DNA of 64,000 bases from Gammaproteobacteria bacterium (GTDB lineage Bacteria > Pseudomonadota > Gammaproteobacteria > GCA-002705445 > GCA-002716945): contig PBCF01000002.1 of NCBI GenBank assembly GCA_002716945.1, forward strand, positions 756,193-820,192, read 5' to 3'. A program made the translations under genes and the position numbers. The notes under the pieces were generated by a model that ran no database searches, was not told where the DNA came from, and worked only from the letters and a program-made list of their open reading frames with translations. Of this stretch, positions 46,786-57,656 are shown piece by piece (the first letter of the stretch is position 1; each line of letters starts with the position of its first letter).

Positions 46786-47457
46786 ATGATTAAAATTTTT
46801 ATTACAGGAAATAATACGGAGGTTGGGAAGACTTATATAACTTTAAATTTGATAAATACAGCAATACAAAATGGTAAGTCTGTAACACCATTCAAATCTG
46901 TTGAAACTGGTTGTAAGAAAATTAAAAAAAACCTGATACCTAGTGACTCAAAAAAGTTTTTCCAAGCTATTAATAAAACAATAGATTTAGATATAATAAA
47001 TCCTTACCGATATCCTCAACCTATATCGCCATATAAAGCTATAAAATTATCTGGCAAGAGAATATATACAAAAAATATATTAGATAAAATTAAAAAACTT
47101 CCAAAATCAGATATTTTAATTATGGAGGGAGCAGGGGGTGCATTTTCACCTTTAACTAGTGATGGCTTAAATATTGATTTAATAAAAAAATCCAATCCCA
47201 AAACAGTTCTAGTAGTCAAAGATGAACTAGGTGCAATTAATAATACTTTAGTTAATATAGAATCCTTTATAGCTAAAAAAGTTAAAGTTCATGCAATTAT
47301 ACTTAACAGAATAAATTCTAATATGTTTAAGGATATTGACAACTTAAAAGAAATTAAAATGTATACTAAAATACCAATTTTTCAAACATATCCATCAAAA
47401 CTTAATAAAAATAAAAATGTTTTTAAAAAATTATTAAACTTACTTATTAAAGTCTAG
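46786..47457 (+). CDS. bioD: Dethiobiotin synthetase
   Basis: Closes the ureido ring in biotin synthesis using ATP and CO2. The 223 aa protein has the P-loop GNNTEVGKTYI at residue 8, the substrate lysine in TPFKSVETGC and the MEGAGGAFSPL motif. Other bio genes are not adjacent, so it is a displaced member of the pathway. It converges on fba with a 3 bp gap. Confidence 0.95.
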   Translation: MIKIFITGNNTEVGKTYITLNLINTAIQNGKSVTPFKSVETGCKKIKKNLIPSDSKKFFQAINKTIDLDIINPYRYPQPISPYKAIKLSGKRIYTKNILDKIKKLPKSDILIMEGAGGAFSPLTSDGLNIDLIKKSNPKTVLVVKDELGAINNTLVNIESFIAKKVKVHAIILNRINSNMFKDIDNLKEIKMYTKIPIFQTYPSKLNKNKNVFKKLLNLLIKV

Positions 47458-47460
47458 ATA

Positions 47461-48459
47461 TTATAAAGAACCAATAGATGCCAGTGAACATTTTTCTGCT
47501 CGATCGGCTAAAACAGCTTGAGCTTTTTTTATATTATCATCTTTGCCTAGCCATGATTGTAATGCAGATTGTTGAATAGCTCGAGCATAAGAAAATGTTA
47601 CTCTCCATGGTAGTGATTTATTTGATTTATTCATAATATTTAAATGCATTGTAGATTCTTCGTCGGTTTGTCCTCCTGATAAAAAAGCTACACCAGCTAA
47701 TTCATTAGGTAAACAAAGTTTTAAACATTCAATGGTTGTTTTAGCTACATCATCATAATTAGCTCTTTTTTTATTTTCTGTTCCAGATATAACCATACTT
47801 GGCTTGAGAACTGTTCCCTCTAAAAAAACATCCATTATAGTTAATTGTTCAAATAATGAGTCAAGAACAGTTTTTGTAACTGTATAGCATGCTTGTATAG
47901 AATGATTGCCATTAATTAAAATTTCCGGTTCAACAATTGGGACCAAACTATGCTCCTGACATAGAGAGGCATATCTTGATAAGGCATGTGTATTTCCGAA
48001 TATACAAGCAGTGGAAGGTATACTATCACCTATAGTAATTACAGCTCTCCATTTACAAAATTTAGCACCTTTATCAGCATATTCTGACAATCTTTCTCTT
48101 AATCCATCTAAACCTTCAGTAATTTTTTCCGAGGGATGATTTGATAAATCTTTAGCACCTTTATCAACTTTTATACCCGGTAATATTCCAATACTATTCA
48201 AATAATCTCTAAATAAAATACCTGTGCTCATTTTTTGATGGAATGTCTCATCAAATAAAATTGCTCCGCTTACATAATCAGAAAGTTTTGGTGTAGTAAC
48301 GATTAATTCTCGATACTTCACTCTATTAGTTTCGTTATTGTCCACTCCTATTGAACCTAATCTTTTTCCTATTGTTGGACTACTTTCATCCATCGCCAGT
48401 ATACCTTTTGGAGATTGCATCATTGTTTTGGCCGTTGTAATTAATTTTTCTTTATCCAT
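47461..48459 (-). CDS. fba: Fructose-bisphosphate aldolase, class I
   Basis: Schiff-base aldolase cleaving fructose-1,6-bisphosphate. The 332 aa protein has KGILAMDESSPTIGKRL near residue 18, KGAKFCKWRAVITIGD, VEPEILI and the Schiff-base Lys in GTVLKPSMVISG (near residue 219), followed by AFLSGGQTDEES. This is the animal/plant-like class I enzyme rather than the zinc-dependent class II usual in gammaproteobacteria. It is last in tkt-gap-pgk-pyk-fba, 13 bp after pyk. Confidence 0.96.
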   Translation of the reverse strand: MDKEKLITTAKTMMQSPKGILAMDESSPTIGKRLGSIGVDNNETNRVKYRELIVTTPKLSDYVSGAILFDETFHQKMSTGILFRDYLNSIGILPGIKVDKGAKDLSNHPSEKITEGLDGLRERLSEYADKGAKFCKWRAVITIGDSIPSTACIFGNTHALSRYASLCQEHSLVPIVEPEILINGNHSIQACYTVTKTVLDSLFEQLTIMDVFLEGTVLKPSMVISGTENKKRANYDDVAKTTIECLKLCLPNELAGVAFLSGGQTDEESTMHLNIMNKSNKSLPWRVTFSYARAIQQSALQSWLGKDDNIKKAQAVLADRAEKCSLASIGSL

Positions 48460-48472
48460 TTTTTTAAACTAC

Positions 48473-49909
48473 TTATATATCGAGAAGATTTCCTACTTCA
48501 ACAATTTTCAAAGCATTTGTTCCTCCTTTTGTTCCCATTAAATCACCTTTTGTAATTATAACTAAATCTCCCTTTTTAACAGTACCCTTCTGTTGCATTA
48601 AATCAATTACTTGTTTATTTGCCTTAGCATGAATGTGTTCTATTTTATTTATTTTTATAGAATATACTCCTTTATATAAACAAATTCTTCTACTAGTTTT
48701 TTCATTTTGCGTCATAGCATAAATTGGTATAGAAGATTGCACTCTTGACATCCATAACGCTGTAGAACCTGTTTCAGTTAATGCTGCTATTGCTTTAATA
48801 GAAGCTTTATCAGCACTATATGCTGCAGCCATTGCAATTACTTGATCAACTTTAGAAAAGTTTTTTTCCTTTCTGGCAATCGTAATGTTTTTTCTATTGG
48901 TTGACTCGGCTATTTCACAAATCCTAGACGCTTCCAATACCACATCAACTGGATATTTTCCGACCGCAGTTTCGCCAGATAACATAATTGCATCAACACC
49001 GGATGACACCGCGTTAGATACATCAAATACTTCTGCCCTTGTTGGAAGTCTATTTGTTTTCATAGATTCCATCATCTGAGTAGCAATAATGACAAGTTTA
49101 TCATAAGACATAGCCTTATTAATTAACTTATCTTGAACAGCAGGAAGTTGTTCTATTCCTATCTCCACACCCAAATCACCTCTTGCCACAAGAATCCCAT
49201 CCGAATGTTTCACAATATCATCAAGATTTTGCAAAGCTTCACTTCTTTCAATTTTCGCAATAATTCCAATTTTTTTATTTTTAATAATTTTTTTGATTTC
49301 TATTAAATCATTTTGATCCTTTACAAAAGATACAGCTATATAATCTATATCATATGTTATTGCTCTCTTTAGGTCGATTTTATCTTTTGCAGTTAATCCT
49401 TTTAAAGATAGTCCCCCACCTTTTTTGTTCAAACCTTGGTAAGAATAAAGTGTTCCACCGCGTAGTACTTTAGTATGTATTTTCTTACTGATGATATTCG
49501 TAACTTGTAATTTAATTAATCCATCTGATAATAATAATTCATCACCTTTGATTACATTTTTATAAAGATTTTTATAAGTTATACCAACTTTTTTAACATC
49601 CCCTTTGTTAGCATTAAGAGAAGCATCTAGAATAAATTTGTCGTCTGACTTTAACCTGATATATTTATTTTCACCAAAACCTTTAATTCTGATTTTTTGA
49701 CCTTGTAAGTCAATTAATGTTGCTACTGGACGATTCAATTTTTTCGATTCATTTTTTAATGTATTTAAAATTTCTTTGATTGAATCTACTCTGGCATGTG
49801 ATAAATTTAATCTGAAAACATCAGTCCCTGCCTCAATAAGACCTTTTATTACATTCACACTATTAGTGGAAGGTCCCAATGTAGTAATTATTTTAGTTCT
49901 TTTTCTCAT
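48473..49909 (-). CDS. pyk: Pyruvate kinase
   Basis: Converts PEP and ADP to pyruvate and ATP. The 478 aa protein has the start KIITTLGPSTNSVNVIKGLIEAG (residues about 6-28), IIAKIERSEAL with the catalytic Lys, VARGDLGVEIG, ATQMMESM and the effector-binding C-terminal domain (AALTETGSTALWMSRVQSS). Overlaps pgk by 4 bp. In an operon with gap and pgk it works in the lower half of glycolysis. Confidence 0.98.
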   Translation of the reverse strand: MRKRTKIITTLGPSTNSVNVIKGLIEAGTDVFRLNLSHARVDSIKEILNTLKNESKKLNRPVATLIDLQGQKIRIKGFGENKYIRLKSDDKFILDASLNANKGDVKKVGITYKNLYKNVIKGDELLLSDGLIKLQVTNIISKKIHTKVLRGGTLYSYQGLNKKGGGLSLKGLTAKDKIDLKRAITYDIDYIAVSFVKDQNDLIEIKKIIKNKKIGIIAKIERSEALQNLDDIVKHSDGILVARGDLGVEIGIEQLPAVQDKLINKAMSYDKLVIIATQMMESMKTNRLPTRAEVFDVSNAVSSGVDAIMLSGETAVGKYPVDVVLEASRICEIAESTNRKNITIARKEKNFSKVDQVIAMAAAYSADKASIKAIAALTETGSTALWMSRVQSSIPIYAMTQNEKTSRRICLYKGVYSIKINKIEHIHAKANKQVIDLMQQKGTVKKGDLVIITKGDLMGTKGGTNALKIVEVGNLLDI

Positions 49910-51066
49910 AAATCATATGCTCCCAATTTTTCAAGTATTGGTAATTTTTCGCCTTCTATCCACTTTAAGAGTGATCCTCCACCAGTCGAGATATAAGAAA
50001 ATTCATTTTCTAGATTAATTTTTTCAATCAATGAAACAGTATCACCGCCACCTACAAGCGAAAAACAATTACTATTTGAAATTATTTTAGAAATTTCTTT
50101 TGTCCCTTTATCAAAAGGTGGTTGTTCAATAAAACCAAGTGGACCATTCCAAAAGACTGTGCCCGAAGACTCAATATATTGTTTATATGTTTCCACGGTC
50201 TTTGTTCCAATATCAAAAATCCTATCATCTGATTGTATCATAGATAACGATTTATTTTGACTATCATGATATGAATCACTTGAAGCACAAATAACATCTG
50301 TAGGAAGAATAATTTTATTATAATTTGATGAGTTCAGTATTTTTTTAGCTTCATTAATAGATGATTTTTCATATAAAGATTTTCCAATTTCATAATCCAT
50401 AGCACACAAGAAAGTATTTAATATTCCTCCACCCAAGATCATATGATCTGTTTGTTCCAACAATTTTTGCAATAATTTTAGTTTTGTTGTAATTTTTGCT
50501 CCAGATACAATTGTTAAAAGTGGTTTAGTTGGATTTTTTATGGTTTTTTTAATAATTTGAATTTCATTGTCTACTAGTAACCCGCTATATGTATCCAAAA
50601 AATTTGAGATTCCAAAAGTCGTACATTCTTTTCTGTGAGCTACTCCAAATGCATCAAAAACAAAAATGTCTGCTAATTTGGCAATTTTTTTACTCAAATT
50701 ATCATTATTACTTTTTTCTCCTATCTCAAATCTAACATTTTCACATAATACAACTTTATTTTGTGAAAAATTGACCCCATCAATCCAATTTTCTGCAAAC
50801 CCGATGTTTGTATTTAATATTTTTTCTAATACTGTCGCAATTGGTTTAAGTGAAAAAGATTTCGTTTTTATACCCTCTTCCGGTCTACCTAAATGTGAAA
50901 GAATTATAATTTTATTATTTTTTCGAAGAAGATGATCTATGGTTGGGATTGTTTGTTTTATTCTAAAAGTGCTTTGAATCACTGAATTAGAAATGGGTAC
51001 ATTGAGATCAAGTCGTAATAGAATTGTTTTATTTGTTACCTCATGATTGTTAATCGATTTAAGCAT
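49906..51066 (-). CDS. pgk: Phosphoglycerate kinase
   Basis: Makes ATP from 1,3-bisphosphoglycerate. The 386 aa protein has LLRLDLNVPISN near the start, LSHLGRPEEG, LCENVRFEIGE, the VFDAFGVAHRKECTT stretch, GGGILNTFL, FWNGPLGFIEQPPFDKGT and the end SLVGGGDTVSLIEK. Overlaps gap by 1 bp and pyk by 4 bp. Confidence 0.98.
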   Translation of the reverse strand: MLKSINNHEVTNKTILLRLDLNVPISNSVIQSTFRIKQTIPTIDHLLRKNNKIIILSHLGRPEEGIKTKSFSLKPIATVLEKILNTNIGFAENWIDGVNFSQNKVVLCENVRFEIGEKSNNDNLSKKIAKLADIFVFDAFGVAHRKECTTFGISNFLDTYSGLLVDNEIQIIKKTIKNPTKPLLTIVSGAKITTKLKLLQKLLEQTDHMILGGGILNTFLCAMDYEIGKSLYEKSSINEAKKILNSSNYNKIILPTDVICASSDSYHDSQNKSLSMIQSDDRIFDIGTKTVETYKQYIESSGTVFWNGPLGFIEQPPFDKGTKEISKIISNSNCFSLVGGGDTVSLIEKINLENEFSYISTGGGSLLKWIEGEKLPILEKLGAYDL

Positions 51067-52076
51067 TAAAATTTAGTAAGTATTTTTGCTATGTCTAACA
51101 TACGATTAGAAAATCCCCACTCATTATCATACCAAGCACATATTTTATATAGATTATTATCTATACATCTAGTTAAGGTATCATCATATACTCCGGAAAA
51201 TGAAGTATGATTAAAATCAATAGAGACAAGTGGTTCAGATGTATAGCCAAGAATACCACTAAGATTAGTCTGGGTTGATTCTAAAATTATCTCATTTATA
51301 TTTTGAATTGATGTTTTTTTTGAAGGAGTAAAACATAAATCAACCAAGGATACATTTAATGTAGGGACTCTAATTGCAAAACCGTCTAATTTACCTTTCA
51401 AGTCAGGTAAAACTAGACCGACAGCAGAAGCAGCTCCAGTTTTTGTTGGTATCATAGAGTGTGTAGCTGATCTAGCTCTCCTCATATCACTATGGTACAC
51501 ATCAGTTAGAACTTGATCATTTGTATAAGAATGGATTGTTGTCATAAGCCCAGATTCAATTCCTATGTTATTATGTAAATTATTAATAAGTGTTGCTAAA
51601 CAATTTGTAGTACATGAAGCATTAGAAATTATTTTGTGTTTCTCATTTAATAAATTATGATTAACTCCATAAACTACTGTTATTTCAGCATCTTTTGATG
51701 GTGCTGAAATTAAAACTTTTTTTGCACCGCCTTCGATATGTTTAGAAGCTTTTTCCTTAGAAGTAAATAATCCAGTGCATTCTAGCACAATATCAACTTT
51801 TAGTTTATCCCAAGGTAATTTTGATGGATCTCTCTCAGATAAAACAATGATCTCATCTTTATTATTTATTGTAATTTTATCATTCTTGATTGAAATATCT
51901 TGTTCAAATACACCATGCGCAGTGTCATATTTTAAAAGATGTGCGTTTATTTTCGTATCTCCCAAGTCATTAATGGCAATGATATTAATGTCATCAGAAA
52001 AATTATTTTCATAATATGCTCTAAAAATATTTCTACCTATTCTACCAAAACCATTTATTGCAATATTTGTAGTCAT
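51066..52076 (-). CDS. gap: Glyceraldehyde-3-phosphate dehydrogenase
   Basis: Oxidises glyceraldehyde-3-phosphate with NAD(P). The 336 aa protein has the dinucleotide-binding [15 protein letters not shown], the catalytic Cys in [13 protein letters not shown] (near residue 153), HSYTNDQ, and [14 protein letters not shown]. The coenzyme-selecting residue after the second strand is Asp (INDLGD), which fits NAD. In operon tkt-gap-pgk-pyk-fba; the tkt stop overlaps it by 4 bp. Sequence alone does not say whether it favours glycolysis or gluconeogenesis. Confidence 0.97.
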   Translation of the reverse strand: MTTNIAINGFGRIGRNIFRAYYENNFSDDINIIAINDLGDTKINAHLLKYDTAHGVFEQDISIKNDKITINNKDEIIVLSERDPSKLPWDKLKVDIVLECTGLFTSKEKASKHIEGGAKKVLISAPSKDAEITVVYGVNHNLLNEKHKIISNASCTTNCLATLINNLHNNIGIESGLMTTIHSYTNDQVLTDVYHSDMRRARSATHSMIPTKTGAASAVGLVLPDLKGKLDGFAIRVPTLNVSLVDLCFTPSKKTSIQNINEIILESTQTNLSGILGYTSEPLVSIDFNHTSFSGVYDDTLTRCIDNNLYKICAWYDNEWGFSNRMLDIAKILTKF

Positions 52077-54070
52077 GTTTTTCTTCCATTTTCTTTAATT
52101 AAATTCTTAACTTGTTTTATTATATTTGATATTGTAAAACCAAAATGATGCATTACTTCTTGTCCTGGCGCAGACAATCCAAATGAACTCATTGATACAA
52201 TTTGTCCTTTATTTCCAATATATTTATGCCAATAATTACCAACTCCGGCTTCTACTGCTAGAATATTTTCAATATCATTAGGCAAAACTGAAGATTTATA
52301 TTTGTTGCTTTGTTCATCAAATATTTCTGCGCATACAAATGATACGACACGGACATTATAATCTTTCATTTTTTTTGCGGCTTCAATAGCTAAATATACT
52401 TCTGAACCTGTAGAAATTATTATAGCATCAGGCTTGCCTTTTTTTTCATAAATCACATAAGCTCCATAATCAATGTTTTTTGTTTGTTGAATTGTCCTTT
52501 TTAATTCTGGCAATTTTTGTCTTGATAAAATAATAGATGTCGGGCCTGAAGTTCGTGTTAATGCTCCCTTCCATGCGACAGCAGTCTCAAGAGTATCAGC
52601 TGGTCTCCATAGTTGCATATTAGGTATGATTCTTAATGAAGTTAATTGTTCTACAGCTTGGTGAGTAGGTCCATCTTCACCTAATCCAATTGAATCATGT
52701 GTAAAAATATAAATAACGGGTAATTGCATTAATGCAGACATTCTTATTGCATTCTTAGCATACTCTGAAAAGATTAAAAAAGTACTAGCATATGGTCTCA
52801 ATCCCTTATGTAAAAATATTCCATTATTTATAGCTGACATAGCAAATTCTCTAACACCATAATAGATATATTTACCACTAAAATCAGATTTTGTAATTGC
52901 TTTAGATGTTGAACAAAATACTAAATTTGACTCTTTCAAATCTGCAGAACCACCAATGAGTTCTGGTAAATATTGTGAGATTTCTTCTAAGACAACTTGC
53001 GAAGATTTTCTTGTAGCTAAATCACCATATTGTTTTTTACAAAATTTTTCTATTGTAGTATTCAACTGTTTAGGTAATTTATTATTAATGCGCCTAATCA
53101 AATCTCTTGCTTCATTTGGATATTTTTTTTTATATTTTTTAAATAAATTATTCCATTGGTTTTCGAATTGTTGTCCTTTCTTTCTAAAATCCCAAGCTTT
53201 ATAAATGTTTTGTGGTATGAAAAAAGGACGATGTTTCCATCCAAGTTTTTTTCTTGTTTCTATCACTTCATCAGCACCCAAAGGCGCACCGTGAGCGGCA
53301 CTTGTATTTTGTTTATTTGGAGAACCAAATCCAATTTTAGTGCTAGCACAAATTATTGTTGGTTTATTTTTTTCTTTCCTTGCTAAATTAATTGCTTTTT
53401 TTATTTCAGAAAAATTATGACCGTCTACTTTAGAAATTACATTCCAGTTATAAGATTCAAATCTTTTTTTGATATTTTCTGTAAACCATAAATCTATTTT
53501 TCCATCTATTGAGATTCCATTCATATCATAAATTAAAACTAATTTGCTTAACCCTAATGTTCCTGCAAGTGAGCATGATTCATGTGACACCCCTTCCATT
53601 AAACATCCATCACCAGCAAAAACATATGTGTAATGATCAATAATATTAAAACCTTTTCTATTAAATTCTTTTGCTAGAGATTTTTCTGCTATAGCCATTC
53701 CTATTCCATTAGCAATACCTTGACCAAGAGGTCCAGTTGTGGTTTCAACACCAGGAGTTACATCGCATTCTGGATGTCCAGGCGTTTTTGAATTAAGCTG
53801 TCTAAAGTTTTTTATATCATTTATATTTAGTTTATAACCAGTTAAATGTAACAAAGAATATAAAAGCATAGAGCCGTGTCCATTAGATAAGATAAAACGG
53901 TCTCTGTTAAACCATCCAGGATTATTGGGATTATGTTTTAAATAATTATTCCACAAAACATTTGCAATATCTGCCATGCCCATAGGAGCACCAGGATGTC
54001 CAGACTTTGCTTTCTCTACCGCATCTATGCTTAGAAATCTAATTGCGTTTGATAATTCTCTTGTAGTCAC
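52073..54070 (-). CDS. tkt: Transketolase
   Basis: Thiamine-diphosphate enzyme moving two-carbon units in the pentose phosphate pathway. The 665 aa protein has the start [28 protein letters not shown] (residues about 9-36), [14 protein letters not shown], the TPP-binding [12 protein letters not shown]...N segment, and in the Pyr domain [19 protein letters not shown]. Length matches E. coli (663 aa). First gene of the carbon operon; it is 16 bp from the upstream thioredoxin-fold gene. Confidence 0.98.
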   Translation of the reverse strand: MTTRELSNAIRFLSIDAVEKAKSGHPGAPMGMADIANVLWNNYLKHNPNNPGWFNRDRFILSNGHGSMLLYSLLHLTGYKLNINDIKNFRQLNSKTPGHPECDVTPGVETTTGPLGQGIANGIGMAIAEKSLAKEFNRKGFNIIDHYTYVFAGDGCLMEGVSHESCSLAGTLGLSKLVLIYDMNGISIDGKIDLWFTENIKKRFESYNWNVISKVDGHNFSEIKKAINLARKEKNKPTIICASTKIGFGSPNKQNTSAAHGAPLGADEVIETRKKLGWKHRPFFIPQNIYKAWDFRKKGQQFENQWNNLFKKYKKKYPNEARDLIRRINNKLPKQLNTTIEKFCKKQYGDLATRKSSQVVLEEISQYLPELIGGSADLKESNLVFCSTSKAITKSDFSGKYIYYGVREFAMSAINNGIFLHKGLRPYASTFLIFSEYAKNAIRMSALMQLPVIYIFTHDSIGLGEDGPTHQAVEQLTSLRIIPNMQLWRPADTLETAVAWKGALTRTSGPTSIILSRQKLPELKRTIQQTKNIDYGAYVIYEKKGKPDAIIISTGSEVYLAIEAAKKMKDYNVRVVSFVCAEIFDEQSNKYKSSVLPNDIENILAVEAGVGNYWHKYIGNKGQIVSMSSFGLSAPGQEVMHHFGFTISNIIKQVKNLIKENGRKT

Positions 54071-54086
54071 ATCTATAATTGTAATA

Positions 54087-54647
54087 TTAGTTTTTATTTC
54101 TCCATTTTATAGAACATCCAATGCTTGGAATTTGTTCTTCAGGCCCTTTACCAGTTCTTGCTATCAGCATCATGGCCTTAAATAAATCACTTTGATTAGC
54201 ATCCATAACATTTTTTGCTCCTCTATCATCAAACCTACCTCGATACTGTAATTCTAGTTGGGAGTTATATCCATAAAAATCTGGAGTACAGATGGCTCCA
54301 TATTTTTTAGCAACTTCTTGTGATTCATCAAGCAAGTACGGAAAACTGAAACCATGTTTTTTAGATTCTATTATCATATTATCAAAGGAATCTTCGGGGA
54401 ATGAAATATAATCATTTGGATTAATGGCAACACAACCGATGCCTTTTTTTGCTAAAACCGCAGTTTCAACTGCCAATTTCTCAATAAGAGCTTGAACATA
54501 AGGACAATGATTGCATATAAACATAACTAATAACCCCTTTTCCCCTTTACAGTCTTCAAGACTCCATTTACGAGAATCAACACCATTTAGATTGAAATTA
54601 TCAGCTTTTTTGCCGAAATCACATACTGGTGTTGTTAATAATGCCAT
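54087..54647 (-). CDS. Thioredoxin-fold peroxiredoxin-like protein (PRX_like1)
   Basis: The 186 aa cytosolic protein has the AhpC/TSA-type fold: FNLNGVDSRKWSLEDCKG near residue 18 and an active-site-like CNHCPYVQALIEKL (CxxC, near residue 45), then FPYLLDESQEVAKKYGAICTPDFYGYN. The CNHCPYV motif identifies the thioredoxin-related PRX_like1 group, whose physiological role is not settled. It sits 16 bp upstream of tkt and may share its promoter. Confidence 0.9.
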   Translation of the reverse strand: MALLTTPVCDFGKKADNFNLNGVDSRKWSLEDCKGEKGLLVMFICNHCPYVQALIEKLAVETAVLAKKGIGCVAINPNDYISFPEDSFDNMIIESKKHGFSFPYLLDESQEVAKKYGAICTPDFYGYNSQLELQYRGRFDDRGAKNVMDANQSDLFKAMMLIARTGKGPEEQIPSIGCSIKWRNKN

Positions 54648-54761
54648 TTTTGATAATTGAAATTGTTAATGTTCATCCCTATTATATTAAGACAATACTA
54701 TTTTTCTTTTATATATAGGTATTGATGATATAATACATCATTTTTGAGTAACTTAGAATCT

Positions 54762-56639
54762 ATGGCCAATTCAAATTTATCAAAATCTAAGCAAAAAGAG
54801 TTTAAGGCTTTAATAGAAAAAGGCAAAGAACAAGGCTTTCTTACTATAAGTGAGATTAATGATTTGCTTCCTGCGAATATATATGATTCCGATCAAATAG
54901 AAGGAATTGTTAAATTAATTAATGATCTGAAAATTAAAGTTGTAGAATCGGCTAAACAAGCTGGGGATACCATTCTAACAGATGATGAAGTTGTTGATGA
55001 AGATGTTGATGATATAACAGAAGAAGAAGCAGTAGATGTTCTCTCAAGTCTGGACGAGGAATTCGGTAGAACTTCAGATCCGGTCCGTATGTATATGAGA
55101 GAAATGGGGACTGTGGAATTATTAAATAGGGAAGGCGAGATAATAATAGCAAAAAAAATAGAAGAAGGTCAGAAATTAATATATGATGCCATTCAAAAAT
55201 TTCCAGAATCAGCAAAATTTTTTATAAAAACATTCAGCACAGACGAGGAACCAGAATCTCTAATATCAGATTATATTTTAGATATGAAAATGTCTGCATC
55301 AGAAGAATTTAAAACAGACCAATTGGCGGAAAATAGTAATGTAGTTGATGTAAAAGACGATGAGGATAAACAAGGAGATGATGTAACAGAAGAAGATGAT
55401 ATAGATGATAATGAAACATCTATTATTGATAACTCACCAGACCCTGTAGCTGTACTAGAAAGAGTTAATGAAATAAAAGAATTATTTTCAACGTATGAAA
55501 AATCTAAGAAAAAGAATGAAAAAAAATACAAAAAAGTATTTGAAAAAATTCAAATTCAAATTGCTAATTTCAAATTTACAAGTTTATTTATAGAAAAGTT
55601 AACTGCTAGAATTGAAAATATTTCTCAGACAATTGCTAAATATGAAAAAGGAATTTTTGAAACATGTAATGAATATTTAAAAATTCAAAAGAAAGTATTC
55701 ATAAAAGAATTTAAAGAAAATGAAACTAATCTAGATTTTGCAAATAAGATAATCGCAGATTCTCAAATCAATTCTACCGACAAAGAGATTTTGCAATCAA
55801 CAATTTTGAAATATCAAAAGAAACTACAGTTAATCGAAAAAGATCAAGATTTGTCAATAACCAATATCAAACAAATTAATAAAGATAGAAAAATTGGTGA
55901 AGCTAAAGAAAGAAATGCTAAAAAAGAAATGGTGGAAGCTAACTTAAGGTTAGTTATTTCTATTGCTAAAAAATATACCAATCGAGGCTTACAATTCTTA
56001 GATTTAATTCAAGAAGGTAATATTGGTTTAATGAAAGCAGTAGATAAATTTGAATATAGAAGAGGTTACAAATTTTCTACATATGCAACGTGGTGGATAC
56101 GACAGGCAATAACTAGATCAATTGCCGATCAGGCTAGAACCATTAGAATACCTGTTCACATGATTGAGACTATAAATAAACTAAATAGGATACAAAGAAA
56201 ACTTCTTCAAGAGAATGGCAAAGAAGCCACACCTAAAGAATTAGCTAAATATATGGAAATGCCAGAAGATAAAGTTAGAAGAGTTCTGAAAATTGCTAAA
56301 GAACCAATATCAATGGAATCTCCAGTTGGAGATGATGAAGATTCACATCTTGGTGATTTTATAGAAGACGAAAATGCGGAAAAACCTTTGGATGAGACCA
56401 TTAACACAGGATTATCTGATTCAACACGTGAAATTCTCTCAACATTAACGCCCAGAGAAGCGAAAGTATTGAGAATGAGATTTGGTATAGATATGAATAC
56501 CGATCATACATTAGAAGAAGTTGGAAAACAGTTTGATGTAACAAGAGAGAGAATAAGGCAAATTGAGGCTAAGGCTCTTAGAAAATTAAGGCATCCTTCA
56601 CGTGCGCATAATCTAAAAAGTTTTTTAGATAATGACTAA
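54762..56639 (+). CDS. rpoD: Primary sigma factor RpoD (sigma-70)
   Basis: Main sigma factor of RNA polymerase. The 625 aa product has region 1.1 (about 1-75), an acidic linker, region 1.2 [21 protein letters not shown] near residue 105, a non-conserved region rich in Asp/Glu, region 2 ([25 protein letters not shown], then [24 protein letters not shown]), and region 4 [23 protein letters not shown]. The ATG at 54762 is preferred; an in-frame TTG at 54744 exists. Not next to dnaG/rpsU as in many relatives. It overlaps msrA by 8 bp. Confidence 0.98.
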   Translation: MANSNLSKSKQKEFKALIEKGKEQGFLTISEINDLLPANIYDSDQIEGIVKLINDLKIKVVESAKQAGDTILTDDEVVDEDVDDITEEEAVDVLSSLDEEFGRTSDPVRMYMREMGTVELLNREGEIIIAKKIEEGQKLIYDAIQKFPESAKFFIKTFSTDEEPESLISDYILDMKMSASEEFKTDQLAENSNVVDVKDDEDKQGDDVTEEDDIDDNETSIIDNSPDPVAVLERVNEIKELFSTYEKSKKKNEKKYKKVFEKIQIQIANFKFTSLFIEKLTARIENISQTIAKYEKGIFETCNEYLKIQKKVFIKEFKENETNLDFANKIIADSQINSTDKEILQSTILKYQKKLQLIEKDQDLSITNIKQINKDRKIGEAKERNAKKEMVEANLRLVISIAKKYTNRGLQFLDLIQEGNIGLMKAVDKFEYRRGYKFSTYATWWIRQAITRSIADQARTIRIPVHMIETINKLNRIQRKLLQENGKEATPKELAKYMEMPEDKVRRVLKIAKEPISMESPVGDDEDSHLGDFIEDENAEKPLDETINTGLSDSTREILSTLTPREAKVLRMRFGIDMNTDHTLEEVGKQFDVTRERIRQIEAKALRKLRHPSRAHNLKSFLDND

Positions 56640-57087
56640 TACCGCAATATTTGCTGCAGGTTGTTTTTGGGGTGTAGAAGAAAAATTTAGAAATCTTCCT
56701 GGAGTTATTAAAACAGAAGTAGGATATATTGGTGGTATCACCAAAAACCCGACGTATGAAGACGTATGTACAGGAGATACTAATCATGCGGAGGCAGTTA
56801 AAGTAATTTATGATAATAATATTAGCTATAAAGAATTAGTTGATTTCTTTTTCAAAATTCATAATCCAACAACACCTAATCAACAAGGTGTAGATTTTGG
56901 TACACAATATAGATCTGCTGTGTTTTATTCTGATGAAAAACAAAAAAATATAATTGATGAAAGAATTAAATATTTTAATGAAAATTTATACAATAACAGT
57001 ATAGTAACAACCATAGAATTAGCTACAGAATTCTGGATAGCAGAAGAATATCACCAAAAATATATTCTTAAGAAAAAGACTGGTTAA
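56632..57087 (+). CDS. msrA: Peptide methionine sulfoxide reductase A
   Basis: Repairs oxidised methionine (S-sulfoxide). The 151 aa protein has the nucleophile in [13 protein letters not shown] near residue 11, [25 protein letters not shown], and [23 protein letters not shown]. It is shorter than E. coli MsrA (212 aa) and seems to lack the C-terminal recycling cysteines, so one or two other thiols may be used. It overlaps the end of rpoD and lies 7 bp before the tRNA gene. Confidence 0.96.
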   Translation: MTNTAIFAAGCFWGVEEKFRNLPGVIKTEVGYIGGITKNPTYEDVCTGDTNHAEAVKVIYDNNISYKELVDFFFKIHNPTTPNQQGVDFGTQYRSAVFYSDEKQKNIIDERIKYFNENLYNNSIVTTIELATEFWIAEEYHQKYILKKKTG

Positions 57088-57094
57088 TTTTTTA

Positions 57095-57168
57095 GGGCCT
57101 GTAGCTCAGTTGGTTAGAGCAGTGGACTCATAATCCATTGGTCGGAGGTTCGAGTCCTCCCGGGCCCA
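57095..57168 (+). tRNA. tRNA with anticodon CAT (elongator Met or Ile2)
   Basis: A 74 nt cloverleaf: acceptor stem GGGCCTG paired with CGGGCCC (one G-U), D-loop GTAGCTCAGTTGGTTAGAGC, anticodon stem GTGGA/TCCAT with loop CTCATAA (anticodon CAT), T-loop GGTTCGAGTCC, discriminator A at 57168. It is not the initiator type, since the first acceptor pair is G-C and the anticodon stem lacks three G-C pairs. The CCA end is not encoded (next bases TTTT) and must be added. The gene is 7 bp after msrA. Confidence 0.95.
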
Positions 57169-57272
57169 TTTTGACCTCCTTTTAGGTCCTACACCCCAAT
57201 AAAATCAACACTTAATTTTTTAAGGAACTGCATTTGTGTACCATAGATTATCTACAATGATACAATTAAGAT

Positions 57273-57656
57273 ATGGGTAAAATAATTGTTTCATGCAAAG
57301 AATGTAATCATAAAGCCATAATTGAAAAACCAGATGAGAGTTTAAAATCTTTCTTATGTACTATGTGTGGCACAAGACAAAAAGCATTACCTAGTGATTT
57401 TGTTGAAGTTGATGATTCTACAAAAAGAAAAAATTGTGAAAGATGTGGTCAGCTCATGCCACTCGGAAGAACTATTGATTTATGTTCTAACTGTGCTCCA
57501 AAAGATGAAAAGAAAATATATGACCCCAAGGAAACCTTTATAGGACCACCATGGAATAGTCATGATATACGAGAAGATTCTATTGCTCGCGTAAATAAAG
57601 GTTTTATTGATGCAGAAAAAATAAGCAGTAAGAAAGGAAGAAGAAAAAAGTTCTAA
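57273..57656 (+). CDS. Zinc-ribbon protein, unknown function
   Basis: The 127 aa product is not a family I recognise. It has four CxxC pairs: CKEC (near residue 8), CTMC (near 29), CERC (near 54) and CSNC (near 71), which would form two zinc ribbons. The C-terminus is basic (SSKKGRRKKF) and without cysteine. Cytosolic, with no signal peptide. It follows the tRNA by about 105 bp. A role in binding nucleic acid or protein is plausible from the zinc ribbons and basic tail only. Confidence 0.8.
   Translation: MGKIIVSCKECNHKAIIEKPDESLKSFLCTMCGTRQKALPSDFVEVDDSTKRKNCERCGQLMPLGRTIDLCSNCAPKDEKKIYDPKETFIGPPWNSHDIREDSIARVNKGFIDAEKISSKKGRRKKF

Noticed and set aside
57172..57188. Short inverted repeat GACCT/AGGTC just after the tRNA
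   Set aside because: The stem is only five pairs and no U run follows, so it is not a convincing terminator.
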